Assembly (NCBI GenBank): GCA_020747065.1
Contig: JAGMVK010000026.1
Span: 434,001-498,000, forward strand
Source of the DNA: Cadophora sp. MPI-SDFR-AT-0126
Taxonomy: Eukaryota; Ascomycota; Leotiomycetes; Helotiales; Ploettnerulaceae
Direction of reading: 5' to 3'
DNA: 64,000 nucleotides
The position numbers and the translations under genes are program-made. Below are positions 23,593-35,834 of this stretch, in pieces. A model generated the notes under the pieces. That model was not told the DNA's origin and made no database searches. It worked only from the letters and a program-made list of their open reading frames with translations. Positions within the stretch are counted from its first letter, which is position 1; every line of letters starts with the position of its first letter.

Positions 23593-25804
23593 TCACGACT
23601 TCACACCAACCCCCGCCGCACTCCCCCTCTCCATCTCCATATGCCTCACCTCCAACTTCTCCTCATAAGCACCCATCGTCCTCTCATCAACCTCCTCCCC
23701 AAAAACATCCACACTCGTCGTCTTAAACTTCCTCGCACTAACGCCCCTCTCAAACAGGAGATCCAATTCGGCAAAACTACGTCCCATGGGTTCGGGGACG
23801 CGGAAGTACGTGTACACGATACAGCAGAAGCAGATGGCGCCCCAGAAGAATCCCGCGTAGTTGCCCCAGTCCCACTCGCCCGGGTTGAGCATGTAGGGGG
23901 TGAGGACGGAGCAGATGATGCCGACGATGTTGTAGAGGTTGCGGCCGAGGACGACGGTCTTGATCTGCAGGCGGCGGGTCGACAGTTCGGCGACGAGGGA
24001 GTAGCAGACTGTGCCGACGGAGAGCTGGTAGAAGAGGGCCCAGACAAGCATGATTGAGCCGGTGGCGAGGGAGCTTTCCTTGCGGTGAGCTTCGGGGACG
24101 AGGCCGAGGAAGCCCATGATGAAGAGCATGGCGCAGAGACCGCAGAGTCCGTACAAGTACAATGCACGACGGCCGATTCCCCAGGACATGAGGAACCAGG
24201 CGCCGAAGACGCCGATCATGTTGATTCCGTATTGACCAAGGGAGAAATCGAAAGCTTTGGAGGTTTCGAGACCGGCTTGTTGGAGGAAGTAGGTGGAATA
24301 GCCGGAGAATGAGTTACCCGAGAGATTTTGAATTGCCCAGACCATGCAGACGATTTCGGTGCGGCGGCGGTCAGTACCTTTGAAGCAATCGAGGTAGGAG
24401 GCACCTTTAGTGATCTAGAGGGTGTCAACAAGAATTCTCAAGATAATTTCATTTCTGATGCGAATATGTAGGGAAGAGAGGGAAAAAGGAAACTGACTTT
24501 CTCTTCCAAAGCCGTAGTATGAACCATCATACTAATCGTCTCATCCGCATCGAAATCCGTCTCCTTATTCAGACTCGTCAATCTCAACAAGGCTTTCTTG
24601 GCGTCTTCAGTCCGACCTTTGCGGACCAGCCACCATGGTGATTCAGGAGCAAGAGCCACGCCGATAAGGAGAGGAACGGGCCACATCCATTGGAGACCGT
24701 AGGGGATGCGATAGCTAGGTGCTGTCAGTCTGATTCCCTGAAAAGAAAGGTCTGGAGGAGGTAGAGGATATGGGGGTAAACGTACGCCCACTGGTCATCA
24801 CGAGGTAACATGGACTTGACAACTCCAATACCAATGACTTGTCCGAGACCCCAGCAGAAATTGACGTAGGTGGTCAAGTAACCGCGGAGAGCGACGGGGC
24901 AGACTTCAGAGGCGTATGTGATGGTCACTGAACAAATTATCAGTACCCGGATCTCAATTCCCTTGCGCGTAGATCTGAAAGCTTACGAGTTTGGAAAACA
25001 CCCCACGGCTATGAATGAGTCAGTAATTGATTTTTCAACTCATGTCTGAAGGCAGAACTCACAATGCCACAAAGAATCTCCGCGACCTGCAAATGCACAA
25101 CCGTCTGCGCCGTGAAGAAAATAGCCGTGAAAGCAATAATCAGCGTAAGGCAAGTCATGACCGTATATCTATATCCGAAGCGTTCTGAAACATAACCGTT
25201 GATGAAGAGACCGATGATTTCTCCTACGTTGGCGCCCTGTGTTTCTTGTCAGATTGTGATTTTTTGGAGGGGGGCAGGGGGAGACGAACGTTGCTGAGAC
25301 CGGCTTGCCATGGAGCGGGGATCTGGTACTCGCCGCTTGGGAGCTGCTTTCCGTATTTGCGGTTGAATTGGGGGAAGGCGTCTATGATATTTGTTAGCTG
25401 AAGTCCAATTTACCAATTCGAAAAATTGCATATCCCAATTTTCGCAACACAGCCCCTCCCTTCACCATTCTGTGCCTCTCTCCAACCAACATATACCCCC
25501 CTCCTCTCTCTGCCTTTCCCACCACTCTTCTCACGTATAACGAAAACCCAAACTTACAAAAGCTGCTCAACAAACACAAATCATACCCCTCCATAACAAT
25601 ACAAGTACTAATCAATATACTCCATCCCACCGCCTTCGGGTACAGCTTCAGACCCTGCCACAGAGTCATGGAGTGTTCCTTGTCGGTTGCGTTGCGTGCA
25701 TTGTCGATGACTTCGTTCATGGACTTTGTATGGTCGAGGTTGTCTTTGGAGGGGAAGTGGAGGGGAGGGGAGGAGGGGTCGATTGTGTCGGTTTTGGGGT
25801 CCAT
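23593..25804 (-). CDS. MFS sugar transporter (alpha-glucoside/maltose permease-like)
   Basis: Seven exons join in phase: 25804-25558, 25381-25290, 25236-25063, 25008-24987, 24927-24786, 24714-24498 and 24414-23593, giving 571 residues. Sugar_tr (PF00083) features are present: 12 hydrophobic segments, VSERFGYRYT after TM2, PESPWWLVRKGR after TM6, and a sugar-porter C-terminal block (VPEPMGRSFAELDLLF). The N-terminus (MDPKTDTIDPSSPP...) is cytosolic, and the segment ending EGYDLCLLSSFYAFP resembles fungal maltose permeases. It should move a disaccharide or hexose with protons across the plasma membrane; substrate is inferred. Exon 4 is only 22 nt, and both its flanking introns are needed to keep frame. 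No defect seen. Confidence 0.93.
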
Positions 25805-28089
25805 TTTCGAGGGATTGGATTGGATTGGTGCGAGGGAGAGGACTGCTGGAGCGGAAGTCGAGTGCGCCGGGAAAGGCAAGTAGGTGAGGAGAGAATAGAG
25901 CTCCTGTTGTCCTAGGTCTGGCTGCTCGTCGATTGGTATACCGCGAGAGAGCACTGCAAACAGCTCAATGCGACGCTACACCAGCAGCAGACCGTTGATC
26001 TTCAGCCTTTCGTCCGGTCTCAATTCGGCAACGCGCTCAAGAATGGGGGGTTCGACGGTATAGATCAGGAGAGGGAGGTGTATAGTGCAGACGAGGAGAA
26101 GAGGAGAGGAGCGGCGAGAGAGGAGAGAAGTAGAGCGAGGTGAAGAAGAAAAGCTCATCTAGAATCCGGGGATTTGACCCCTCTTAATATACTAGTTGGC
26201 GTACAGGTCAGTAGTAGTTCCGAGAATTGTACAACCTTGACCTTGACCTTGACCTCCACCGCCATGGAAGCTTCCTTGACCTGGATCGAGATTTCACGCG
26301 CCAGTAGTCTGTCTGTCTGTCTAATCTGGGTCTGAAAGTGGTTAATCTCTCCCAATAATGTGTCAAGCCGGTCTCGGTCTAGTCCCCGCAGTCTATTCTT
26401 TACCTTTCACGCCTGCTCGAGAATATTCTTCTGTTCTGTCTCGTGGGTATGCGTTGCATCGTTCTTCCCCACCATCTTCATCTTCTGCACCATCTCTGCA
26501 CAATCTCGTCACTTTCTCCCCTCTCCCCTCTCCCCTTCCCCTTGCCATTGCCATTGACGACTGGACAGGTGCTCGACTCGACTCCTCTTCCTATCCGCAG
26601 CTAGCTGGTCATAGTACGAAAGGTACAGTCACTCAGAGCGAGCCATCACAGAAATTTTACACTGACCGCCCCACTCCCGGGCCCACCCCACTTTCTCTTA
26701 TCCGCTCGAATTCGCCGAGTCTTGGCCCGAGAATGATAAACACGACACATGACAGCCATCAACAATTGCATCCAATCATGTTTCTTGTATTTTGCGATAT
26801 GTCGTGCTGAGTTGCTGCTTCTGGGTTGAGTTGGTGTGAGGTAGGTAGGGATGCAGCAGTAGCAGCGAATTGACTCGCGACTACAGACAGCAACCCCAGC
26901 TTTTGGCATTTCCACCCCGCATTCGCATCCGATGATGAAACAATCGTGCATGGCTCGGCATGGCTTGCGATGGATGAGGAACGGCAGTGTAGCAAGCTGT
27001 ATGGTTTGAAGATGAGCCCGTCAATCGCCGACCGAGGCTTATGGCTTATGGCTTGCAGCTTGCAGATACAGAATCGCCTTTTTGATGCTGTTCGGAAGTG
27101 TGTGAGAAAGTCAGATGAAGAGGGCATTCCATGTTAACCACAACCACCTTCCTGTTGAGGTTAGATATCACGTGTAGCCATTTTAATGACTACCATCAGC
27201 CAATCAAATGTTGCCTTTGGTCTCTTTCCAAGCCAATGAAGCTTCAGCTGGGCGCTGGGCCATGTCTTGTTTTGACTGCGAGTGACGGGATGCTTTACCT
27301 TCTTTGGATTTGGGACGGCGTAGGGAAGCTGTTAGACAGTTAAGGTTTCGCGATAGGTTGCCTTGCTCTTCCATGTTGTCGCTGTCAAAGGTGCGGTCTT
27401 CTCTCCGTGGACTTTCACCCCGGACTCGACCCCAGACTTTGACTTCCCCTTCCCCGCAAGCATCCCCCGTGGCGTTACTAAGTACCAGTCGAGCGCACTG
27501 TCAGGCACTCGTTAAGCTTTCGTGATTTATTTCCTTTCTCGTCCTTCGCTCTCATCTCGTCGTCCATCTCCCCTTTCTCTCGTTTCACCCCGTTCCCAGG
27601 CTGAACTTCAACCCGTTGTCAGCCAGACGCCGATAATGCCTTGATCCAGGGTTCATTGCCATGTCAACTGGCCTGCCCGTCCCGCTGCGCTGGAATTTAC
27701 CCCATAGGTCTCCATTTACTCTGTCCATCTGTCCATCTGGGGTAATGTTCTGCCCCAGATTCGATTTAACTAGCTGGGATCCAAGTATTTTGCAGTGAGT
27801 GAGATTGAAGTAGTCTAGTTTATCAATATCTGCTGGGAAGACTGAAGCTGGGAAACGATTCCAATAACAAGGCGAAGAAAGAAGGTCTTGTTTAAGGAGT
27901 GGAGGTGAACCGTGAGGAGTTAAGAAAAGAATCTTGAAGAGAGAAAGGCTCTTGGTTGTCTGTGTAGAGTTGGGTATTGACACCGTGAGTCGTTACCATT
28001 TTGGGCGGGATCTCAGCTACCAAGTGGTGGAGGTCATTGTCTTTTCGTCAAACCCTTTGTCGATATGCCGCAGTAAAACAGACTTGTCG
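25805..28089. other. Intergenic, no gene supported
   Basis: About 2.3 kb upstream of the sugar transporter; it should hold the transporter promoter. Several short frames exist on both strands but none has a coding-like composition or joins by splicing. The segment 26.2-26.3 kb has a short ttgacc repeat (five copies of ttgacc/tgacct). Confidence 0.5.
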
Positions 28090-30119
28090 CTACGATGCTT
28101 CATCGAGCTCGCTCACATCGTCACGATTCAGCGGCAGACTACTCCGGTCTTTCCACCACTCATCCGCCTTCTGCGGCCAGAGACTTTTAAAAGCCTCCAC
28201 AAACACCTCTTCACCATAATACTTCTCATCCTCACTCATCAAGAACTTCCAGTGTTTCTCAGCCCGTGCTATCTCCGCCCCACCAAGCTCGTTCACGACA
28301 ACCTGCTTGCCCGATTCTCGTCGGAACACGAACGAGTGATAAAGCCATCTCAACGTATCCTCGAAATGTGTTACGCCTATAGCTGGCGCGTAAAATCCAT
28401 CTTCCTGGTAGGTTCGAGTCGCACATAGCGTAGTCTGCTATCGGAGTTGCGGGCTTTTGAAGCAGAGCTGGAACCAGATATCAAGGAGAAGATTTCTCGC
28501 GCTAAATTTTCATCCACGCCGTTGCTAGAAGTTTCCTGTAGATGCAACAAAGAGATTTTGTCCGCGTCGTTCTCGGTGACTTCAAATGATAGAGGATATT
28601 CGCCGTCCTTTTCTTCATCGCAAAACTCTTGGTCGGGTCCGACGCTGTACATGAGCTCGAGTGATAGATATTGAAGAGAAGGAAGTTTGCTCAACGCATG
28701 TTAGATTCATTCGTCATGCTTATCTCCCCGTGTGCGGTTGATGGGGATAGAGAGGTGCGTAAGACGAGGGCAGTGTGCTGCGAAGTGTTGAAGTATGGTG
28801 GCAGAGAAGACGGCGAGGGATTTGCATTCATCGGATCTTTCATCTCTCAATGGTTTCAATTTTAGGTAGCGAAGATTCTCACCGTGGTTATCGACGAGAA
28901 TATTGAAAGTCTTGGGACTAATATAGCCAGTGATCTCGAGCCGTTGCAGAGGTTTCAAGCTCGAAAGAAGCAGACCCATCGCCGACCGCGCCCCCCCGGC
29001 CTCGCCGCCGTCGCAGCAACATCGGGGGCAAAGTTTCAATTTCTCCAAAGCCGGCATGCCATCCCTCGCAGCGACGTTCGCCAAAGCACTGGCATTCCTA
29101 AGTACCCATTGCATATCGAGGCATCGCAGATTGCTTAGGTCCGTAATTTGAGACCAGTGCTGGATCCCTCGCGGCACATAGCCTGGGAAAACTAAGCTCT
29201 GAAATCTGTTGCGTGGTTGATCCGTCCCAGCTTTTGGTTCCGTCTCGGCCTTTCCTGGGAAAAAGCCTTGCCAATCCAGTTTTCCAAGCCTAATAGCCCG
29301 GGTAACCTCCAGCTCTCCTGGTGGCCCATGTGAAACTTGACTGAAATGTGCCAGGGTTGGTGTTAAGCCAGATACCACATGCATGACGGCTTCTCCGACG
29401 TAGTTTAGCTTGCCCCCAGACTCGAAAGATCCAACATGGGCGACGATGCTGAATTAAGAAGGCGATGTACAAAGTGCGTAGTCAGCCGGTGAAATAGGTT
29501 GTGGATCGTCGCGGGACTGGATGAGGCTGGGGAGACTGAAGTGATGATGATGCAGACGACACCCTTTTCCGGAAACAGCAGAAAGCACTGACGGAGGACA
29601 TCGCTGCCCAGCTACCCAGACAAGATCCCTTAAGCCTGAAAACTGGCTCACGAAGAGGCCTGGGGGCGTCCAGTCCTCGGGAGGTTCAGCGAGTGTGCCT
29701 CGACAACTCACAGACTCCGCGGTCGGGCGAAGGAAATTGTGCAAGTGGAAGTACGGACAGACGCTCCAACCACTTCTCGTGGTATAATCCTCACCCAAAT
29801 CTCCATCAAGATCCTCGTCATTCATCGATGATGTGTTCTTCTCCGGATTTGTCAACTTCCACGAGATCTTCAATCTACGCACGTGACGATTTCGTTCTCC
29901 AGCGAGCATGTCGTTCCATCGTGTCAGGGTATTCTCTAGCTAGTCTGGATCACAGATTTCGATCTCAATTTGAGAGAACCATTGATGTTCGGCTGCGGCG
30001 TGACAAGCTTTGCTTGTTAGGGAGAAGGCGAGTAAAGAGCGACGCTTTGGGGACTCGTCGTCGAGGTATGAACAGATGCGCTCGAGGATGAGGAGGGGGA
30101 GAGTTTCTAGCGATGACGC
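28090..30119 (-). pseudogene. F-box/leucine-rich-repeat protein pseudogene
   Basis: One frame runs from an F-box near 30113 (LETLPLLILERICSYLDD...) through LRR-like sequence to 28377. It is interrupted by in-frame stops TAG at 29940-29942, TAA at 29454-29456, TGA at 28707-28709 and TAA at 28701-28703. Text on both sides of each stop is continuous and family-like. For example, CTSPS before the second stop and FSIVAHVGSFESG after it match the usual layout of fungal F-box/LRR proteins (memory of the family), and SKLPSLQYLSLELM follows the last pair. A 1-nt frameshift near 28380-28400 moves the C-terminal part (THFEDTLRWLYHSFVFRRES...) to another frame that ends at 28090. No start Met precedes the F-box, only a poly-G/C tract. 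F-box proteins select targets for SCF ubiquitin ligases; this copy cannot be translated as it stands. No intron was found that removes any of the stops. Confidence 0.85.
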
Positions 30120-30147
30120 GGGGGGGGGGGGGGGGGGGGGGGGGGGG
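30120..30147. repeat. Homopolymer of 28 G
   Basis: An uninterrupted run of 28 G, at the 5' edge of the F-box/LRR pseudogene, read as C on the coding strand. Such a run is rare in a fungal genome and hard to sequence, so its true length and even local assembly are doubtful. Confidence 0.95.
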
Positions 30148-32917
30148 CAATCGGGTCAGGAATGAAGTGAACAGGGGCTTCTGCCTGGTAGATAAACAAA
30201 AGTTCGCTAAGCTTTTAACCTTGATTTTTTAAGCGTCTTGCTAGCCCTTACAGGTCACTATGAATATTCATTTGAACTACATCCTTTTGATCTCTTCTTA
30301 CTCATCGTATGTCAGATCTCAAAAAGTTTTGAGATATCATATAGTAGTTTGCTGTATTAAGATTTCAACGACTTCTGATTTCGATGAAATTTTCCTCTAC
30401 TCATTCACATTTTGTTGAAGTAGTCTTTAATAGTTGGAAAGAATCAATTCTAGCACCCCATTCTGAAGGATGTACTATTCAAACAGGTAATATTTGAATC
30501 TCCTTACCACGAATGCAAGTCTCGTCTAAATCACTGGAACTAGGTGTACAAGCGTGAGTGTGCTCAAGAGTTCTCTCACCTTACTCCCATGGCTTGATTA
30601 GCTATCTAACCAGCGTTGAATACCAACTTGAGATTTCTCCTAGGCTTCAAATTAGCACCAATCAAATCACCCTCCTTCCTCCCAAACTGCAAAAAAGACC
30701 AAAAAAAAAACCGCCCTCGCTAACACCAACACCGCCTTTTAATTGGCCACACTAATTCTCGCCCTCCTTTCGGCTCGGCTCCCCTACTAATAAAACCAGG
30801 CCAGGAACCGCCCAGACTTGAGAAACAAAGGATTTACCTAAACCCATCTCACACTAAAGTCGAAAAGAAAGACGGATATCGTGCCTGTCTACCTTTTCTG
30901 GCCCACTAAATAATCATCCCTTTTCAAAAGCCAAAATCAAAGTCAACGTGTAAACAAACACCTCCACCCCCACCCCCACTTTTGCCCTCATCCCGCCACA
31001 ACAGCCAGCCAGCTTTCCTCCGCTCATCCGCTCCGCCGCCAAGCCCTTCCACCATCCACCCACCCACCCAAAACTCACACCCCGAAAAAAAAAGCCGCTT
31101 GCCGGACCCAGGTTCGTCCCGCGCCCATTCCCATGCCTTTACCGCGGAACTGGACCCCCGCTCTACCCTCCCGGGAATCCTCCAGTATCCTCATCCTTCG
31201 TTTCTTTCGCTCCCGACTCCCGACCCACTCACCCGTCGTCTCATCTTCGTTTGGGGCGAGCGATTAGGTTCTAGACCTCGCTCGGTCTGCTCTGGCTTGC
31301 ATGCGATGGGGACGTGGTTGTTGAGGTGGCGAGTTTTCGACAAGTTTGAATCTTTTTGGAGGTGTGTGTGGATGAGTGCGAGTGTGCATATGCTGGGGGA
31401 TGTAAAAATGAGAAGGTCTAAGCGATGATGTGGCGGACAGAGGATACAGAGGTACTTTACAGGGGGATGCGATGCGATGCTATGCCATGGCATGCACTGT
31501 GACGGTAGAAAATGGGACTGCAGTTCGGATATACTTTTAATAAGCCGAGGATATATTTTATACGCAGCGGAACGTGGGTGTGATGAGATAATTGGTAGTA
31601 GGAAAATAGATCAGCTTACCTGCTTTCCTTGAGCTGGTATCACGGATATCACACCTTCGTCACGTTGTGTACATGCAGGAAGATTGATTGAATGATTTTC
31701 GATTTAATATTCTGTAATCCGACAAAAGAAAAGCCCCTTCCGTTCCCAAGCCCAACCAAAGTCAAATCAACCAACCGATCAAACCAGACCCAGCCTAGAC
31801 TCCTCGTCCCCATCTACGGTATTGCGATTTGCTGTTTTATGGGTGCGTGTGTAAGTAGAGTTGTGTGTGTTTTGGTCGAAGAGCCTTGTGAGGTGTGGCG
31901 TCTTGAGGTGCTTCATGATTCCATCAATAGACACCGATCTCTCACATCGCCCGCAGATTTCTTGCCACTCTCCTCATCCATCCATCCATTAATCGGTACG
32001 ACTCCCCTAAAACACAGCTGAGTATAGTGTTGCATCGTATCCACTTTGTAAACCGACCCCTCCAGCTTCCTTGCTTTGCTGTCCTGATATCCACCTGCCT
32101 ACACACCCATCCCTAGCCATCCGAACCAATCCAGTCCCAGAACCCTCACTATCAGCCATACAGCCAGACCCTACAGCGCACACAAGGAAAATGAGAGATT
32201 GAAAACAGAACACCCGAAATATTGGTAACCGCAACTGTTCGCAAGCAAAGTTGATATACCCACAACCCCCCCGCACGAGTAAATGCACGACACAACCCCA
32301 CTACGAACCCATTACCCACCGACCACTAGAAGGAAATAGAGTTGAGAGGAAGTTAAAGGAAACCCGCAGCAACGACACAAACACAGACTGATCAACGCAA
32401 CAAGACGCGCAAAAGGAAACTCGTGTAATATGTTCATGCGTCAATCATAAATGAGTGTAAGGTAAGGTATACCGGCCTCCACCTTCTTCCCGTTGTCCTC
32501 TTCTCATTCCCCTTTCCTACCGAGCGACCAAACGAAGGATAGTCCAGACAATGCATACTGCCAGGATTTCTTAAAGCAATTAAAACAGACTAATTCGACT
32601 TGGACAAAACAGAACAGATAGGAAACACAAACAGAACGCCATGCTGAGGCTTGATAAACCTAGCAGAATTAAAAGAGCAAAACGCCAAGAACCCCAGAAT
32701 CGATTGCTGAGGTGCGTATGCGGGAGGAAAATTTCGAGGAAAGAGGATCCGGATAGACCCGTGCAAGAACTTTTTTGTTAACGTATACCGAGAGGTGTGA
32801 GAGATGTAGTGCGACGAGAGGAGATAATCGTTAATACACGAATGAAGTGTTGTCCAAATCGCATCAAAGCTCGGGGCAATGACTCGTACCGGGTTGAAGA
32901 CCCACTCGTCCGTCCAA
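30148..32917. other. Intergenic, no gene supported
   Basis: About 2.8 kb between the pseudogene and the 3' end of the regulator gene. The part near 30.6-31.2 kb is CT/AC-rich with runs such as caccccca. A block at 31.7-32.6 kb may be 3' untranslated sequence of the regulator. No coding signal found. Confidence 0.5.
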
Positions 32918-35153
32918 CTACCGCTTTCTCTTCTTGCTCTTATCTGGGCTGCCTTGACCGCCAGCTGTCGCTGTCGGCGGCAAAACTCCCATCTCCACTG
33001 TAAGGTCATCCTTCTTGACGGGTACACCCATGTGTCGCCCATACCTGCCCTTGCGACCATTACCCTCGTCCTCACTGACGCATTGGTCTGCGCTAAGGCC
33101 GGCATCTTTGCATCGCTGGCAAGGGCGTTGACGGTCGCAACCCTTCTTGCTCTTGCGGCATCGCTGACAGCGAGGCTTCGATGAAAGATCCTCTTCATCC
33201 TCACCCAGTTGGTTCTGGAAGTTCAATGCAGATGCATTGGAAGTCTTGCGCGACTGTGATGGCAAGGATGTTGGAGAAATTGGCTTGGCGCTAGTAGGAG
33301 CACTGGTTGACTTCTTGGGTTTCACCTGGCCTGGACGTGAGGCCCTTGATTTTGACTTGACTTTAACTCCAGAGGCGCTTGTGCGGGGCTTTCCCATGAT
33401 CGGTACACTCTTAGACTTGGATATCTTGAGCTTGTCGTCCACATCCATGGGATCATCTTTGAAACCAGGCTTGAACGTTTCATCGCGGCCATCTTCGTAG
33501 TCGCCCTCGTCTCCGCTTGGTTCTGTGCTATCTTGGCTGGGCAAGATATCATCCAGGTGTTGACGGAACTTTTTGACGTGTCCAGGTGGAAGAATTGGGC
33601 TTGCCTCAGGCTTCATGCGACGGGGAGGAGGGAGTTCAGGCTCACTCTCACTCTCACTATCAGAGGTAGCTCCCGTAGAAGAAGCAGCATCTGCCTTGCC
33701 GCTGAAAGTATCGTCAAGCGTAGAGGCGGATGTGCGACCATGGGAGATATTTGACATTTCACCCAATCTCATCAATTGAAGTGCGACATCCTTATCTTCC
33801 TCAGAAACACAACTACCAACAGTTGGATCTGGTGTAGGAAGTATACCGGAGCTGTTGCCGCCGGGGGTGCTGCCAATTGATTGGCGATTTGGTGGATACC
33901 CTGCTCCTCTTGTGCGACGACTGGGGGCTGGTGTCGTATACATTCCAGGTTGACCAAAGCCATTGCTGTAACTCTGTGGTGATTGTAGAGGTTGTGGATT
34001 CGAGAATGGGTTATGTGAGGGGTTGGTAAATGGGAAAGCCGATCGTTGATGCTCCATGCGACGAGCGGGTGAAACAGAAGAGTTCGAAGTGGCAGCCGGC
34101 ATCTGCGGAGGAGCAAATAAAGGCAATTCCTAAAAGGAGAATACATTAGTACTCGAAACTAGCATCTACTGGGTCAAGGGAAACATAATGACTTACTGAG
34201 CTCTCAAACTTTGCCCTCTTCCGTCTCCCGCCCTCAACAATATTGTCCAGACTGATCTCTGTGTTCCCAATGTGCTCACTCTTTGTTCTGCTGGAAACTG
34301 AGCCAGGTGCACCATCTCCGCTGCTGTATCCGTTCAATCCATCACTGTGATTATCTGCGAAGCTGCCATGTGCGCTCGATCCTCTGCTCTTGAAGCCTGA
34401 TCGCGATCGGCTCTTCTTCATGGGTGGCGGATTTGTGCTGGCAGATGCGCTTCGACGACCACGTCCTTGACCTCCATTCGGAGAGATGCTGCGCTTGCGA
34501 GAAGTCCTCGAGTTCGGTCTGGATAGGGGTTGGCCATAACTAAGCGCCTGTGCTGGTTGGGGAGGGGGCATGTGGTGACCATCGCCAGGATAGTACGCCT
34601 GCTGCAAGACTGGCGAGCCAGAGTGATATGATGCTGGACCATATGTGCTAGGCCCAGGAGTTGGCTCCTCAATGACTCGCACATATACAACCATGTTGTT
34701 TCGAAGGTTCTCGTATCGTGCGATGAGGGTGTTTCCTTGATCGTCCTCGAAACTGACCCCTTTGGCACCGCCGGGACCAGCGTAGAGACCATAGAAATTC
34801 TTGACTGTTGTGACAATCGAGTCCGTGGTATCATGTGGGAAGATTTGCACTCTCATGGGCAGTCGCGCACGGTATTGGGGCGATTCGGGGAAAAGGAGCT
34901 CGAATGCGACACTTTTGGGTGTCGGGCTTCCGAATGGCGACATGCTTGTAGCATGTGGAGTTGTAGAACTGGATTGAGTCGTCCCATATACTGCCGGTGG
35001 TGTAGCCATTCTCTGGTTGCCAGATCCCATGTCCATGCCTGCCATTGTGTTCCGGGTCGGATACGAGTGAGTCGAAGGAGGAGCGGAGGCACCGAGAAAA
35101 GGAATTTGTGCGTTTGGATATTCTGGGCCAAAAAGAGGATTGGAAATTTCCAT
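32918..35153 (-). CDS. Transcription factor with C-terminal Zn(II)2Cys6 cluster
   Basis: Two exons, 35153-34197 and 34129-32918, join in phase across a 67-bp intron (GTAAGT...TTTTAG), giving 722 residues. Residues about 85-180 form a compact folded block (FELLFPESPQYRARLPMRVQ ... ENLRNNMVVYVRVIEEP) that looks like a PB1/ubiquitin-like fold; this is inference. Most of the rest is Ser/Pro/Gln-rich and disordered, with basic nuclear-localisation-like runs (GGRRKRAKF, PDKSKKRKR at the very end). The binuclear cluster lies near the C-terminus: CQRCRKSKKGC...CQRC...C, spacing CX2CX6CX5CX2CX9C. Most fungal Zn2Cys6 regulators carry it at the N-terminus. There is no fungal_trans middle homology domain, so this is probably a conserved developmental or metabolic regulator rather than a cluster-specific activator. 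The specific ortholog was not identified. Confidence 0.9.
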
Positions 35154-35576
35154 TCCACTACAGGCAGAATATTTCTCAGGCGATTGCAATCGCTTCTTGT
35201 GAAAAGATGGTTGTGGGTTGAGGTGGAAGGTTGTGTGCTGGCGGATGGGACCGGCTGTCGCAAAAGTAGAGTGACGAAGCTGAACAGAACGAATGTGGTT
35301 GTATATCTTGAACTGGATAGGAAGGTCTGTCAGTATGATTGAGGATATGCTCGGGGATGGTATTGGAGAGATATTTGATGAAAGGTTGACAGAAATGATG
35401 GGATTGTGGACTGCGCGGCACTCCCTGGCGCTTCGGGGCTGACCAAGGAGGAGAGCAGCAGACCAGCAGGACAGTGAGGTCTCATGGAACATAAAACGGT
35501 GCGATTCCTTGATCGCATATAATATAATAGTGAAAACAACTTACAGCTGATCGAAATGGATGCCGTTAGGGGTCTA

Positions 35577-35690
35577 TCATGCAGACATTGGGAATCCGTG
35601 GTCGTTCAATCGATCGAGAACCTGCGATAGCCAGGCAGTATTAGCAAATGGATCATCTAGAAATTCAGGTCTCTGATGGATGGATATCAT
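35577..35690 (-). other. Candidate upstream ORF (37 codons) in the regulator's 5' leader
   Basis: ATG at 35690 opens a short, protein-like frame (MISIHQRPEFLDDPFANTAW...) ending at 35577. It lies 424 bp upstream of the regulator start on the same strand. The frame continues upstream to 35834 without a stop but without another ATG. A GTAAGT-type donor just after it (about 35543) suggests an intron in the leader. Whether it is a uORF, an exon of another gene or chance is open. Confidence 0.3.
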
Positions 35691-35834
35691 CTGCGAGAAG
35701 GTAATCAAAGGTTTGAAAGACTTACTAGTTAGTTGTTGGCGTTCATTCTGCGTTCTTCGAGCCTTGGGATGGTTGTGAGGAAGAGATGGTGGTCTGGCTG
35801 GCGAAGCGGAGAAGTAGGATGGCCCACGCTTCAC

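Noticed and set aside
24057..24312. Acidic plus-strand frames opposite the sugar transporter
   Set aside because: Antisense shadow of a well-supported coding exon; composition reflects codon bias of the other strand.
34146..35492. Start of the C-terminal zinc-cluster regulator at 35492
   Set aside because: The upstream extension of that frame starts MFHETSLSCWSA and is not protein-like over about 110 codons. ATG 35153 begins the conserved-looking part.
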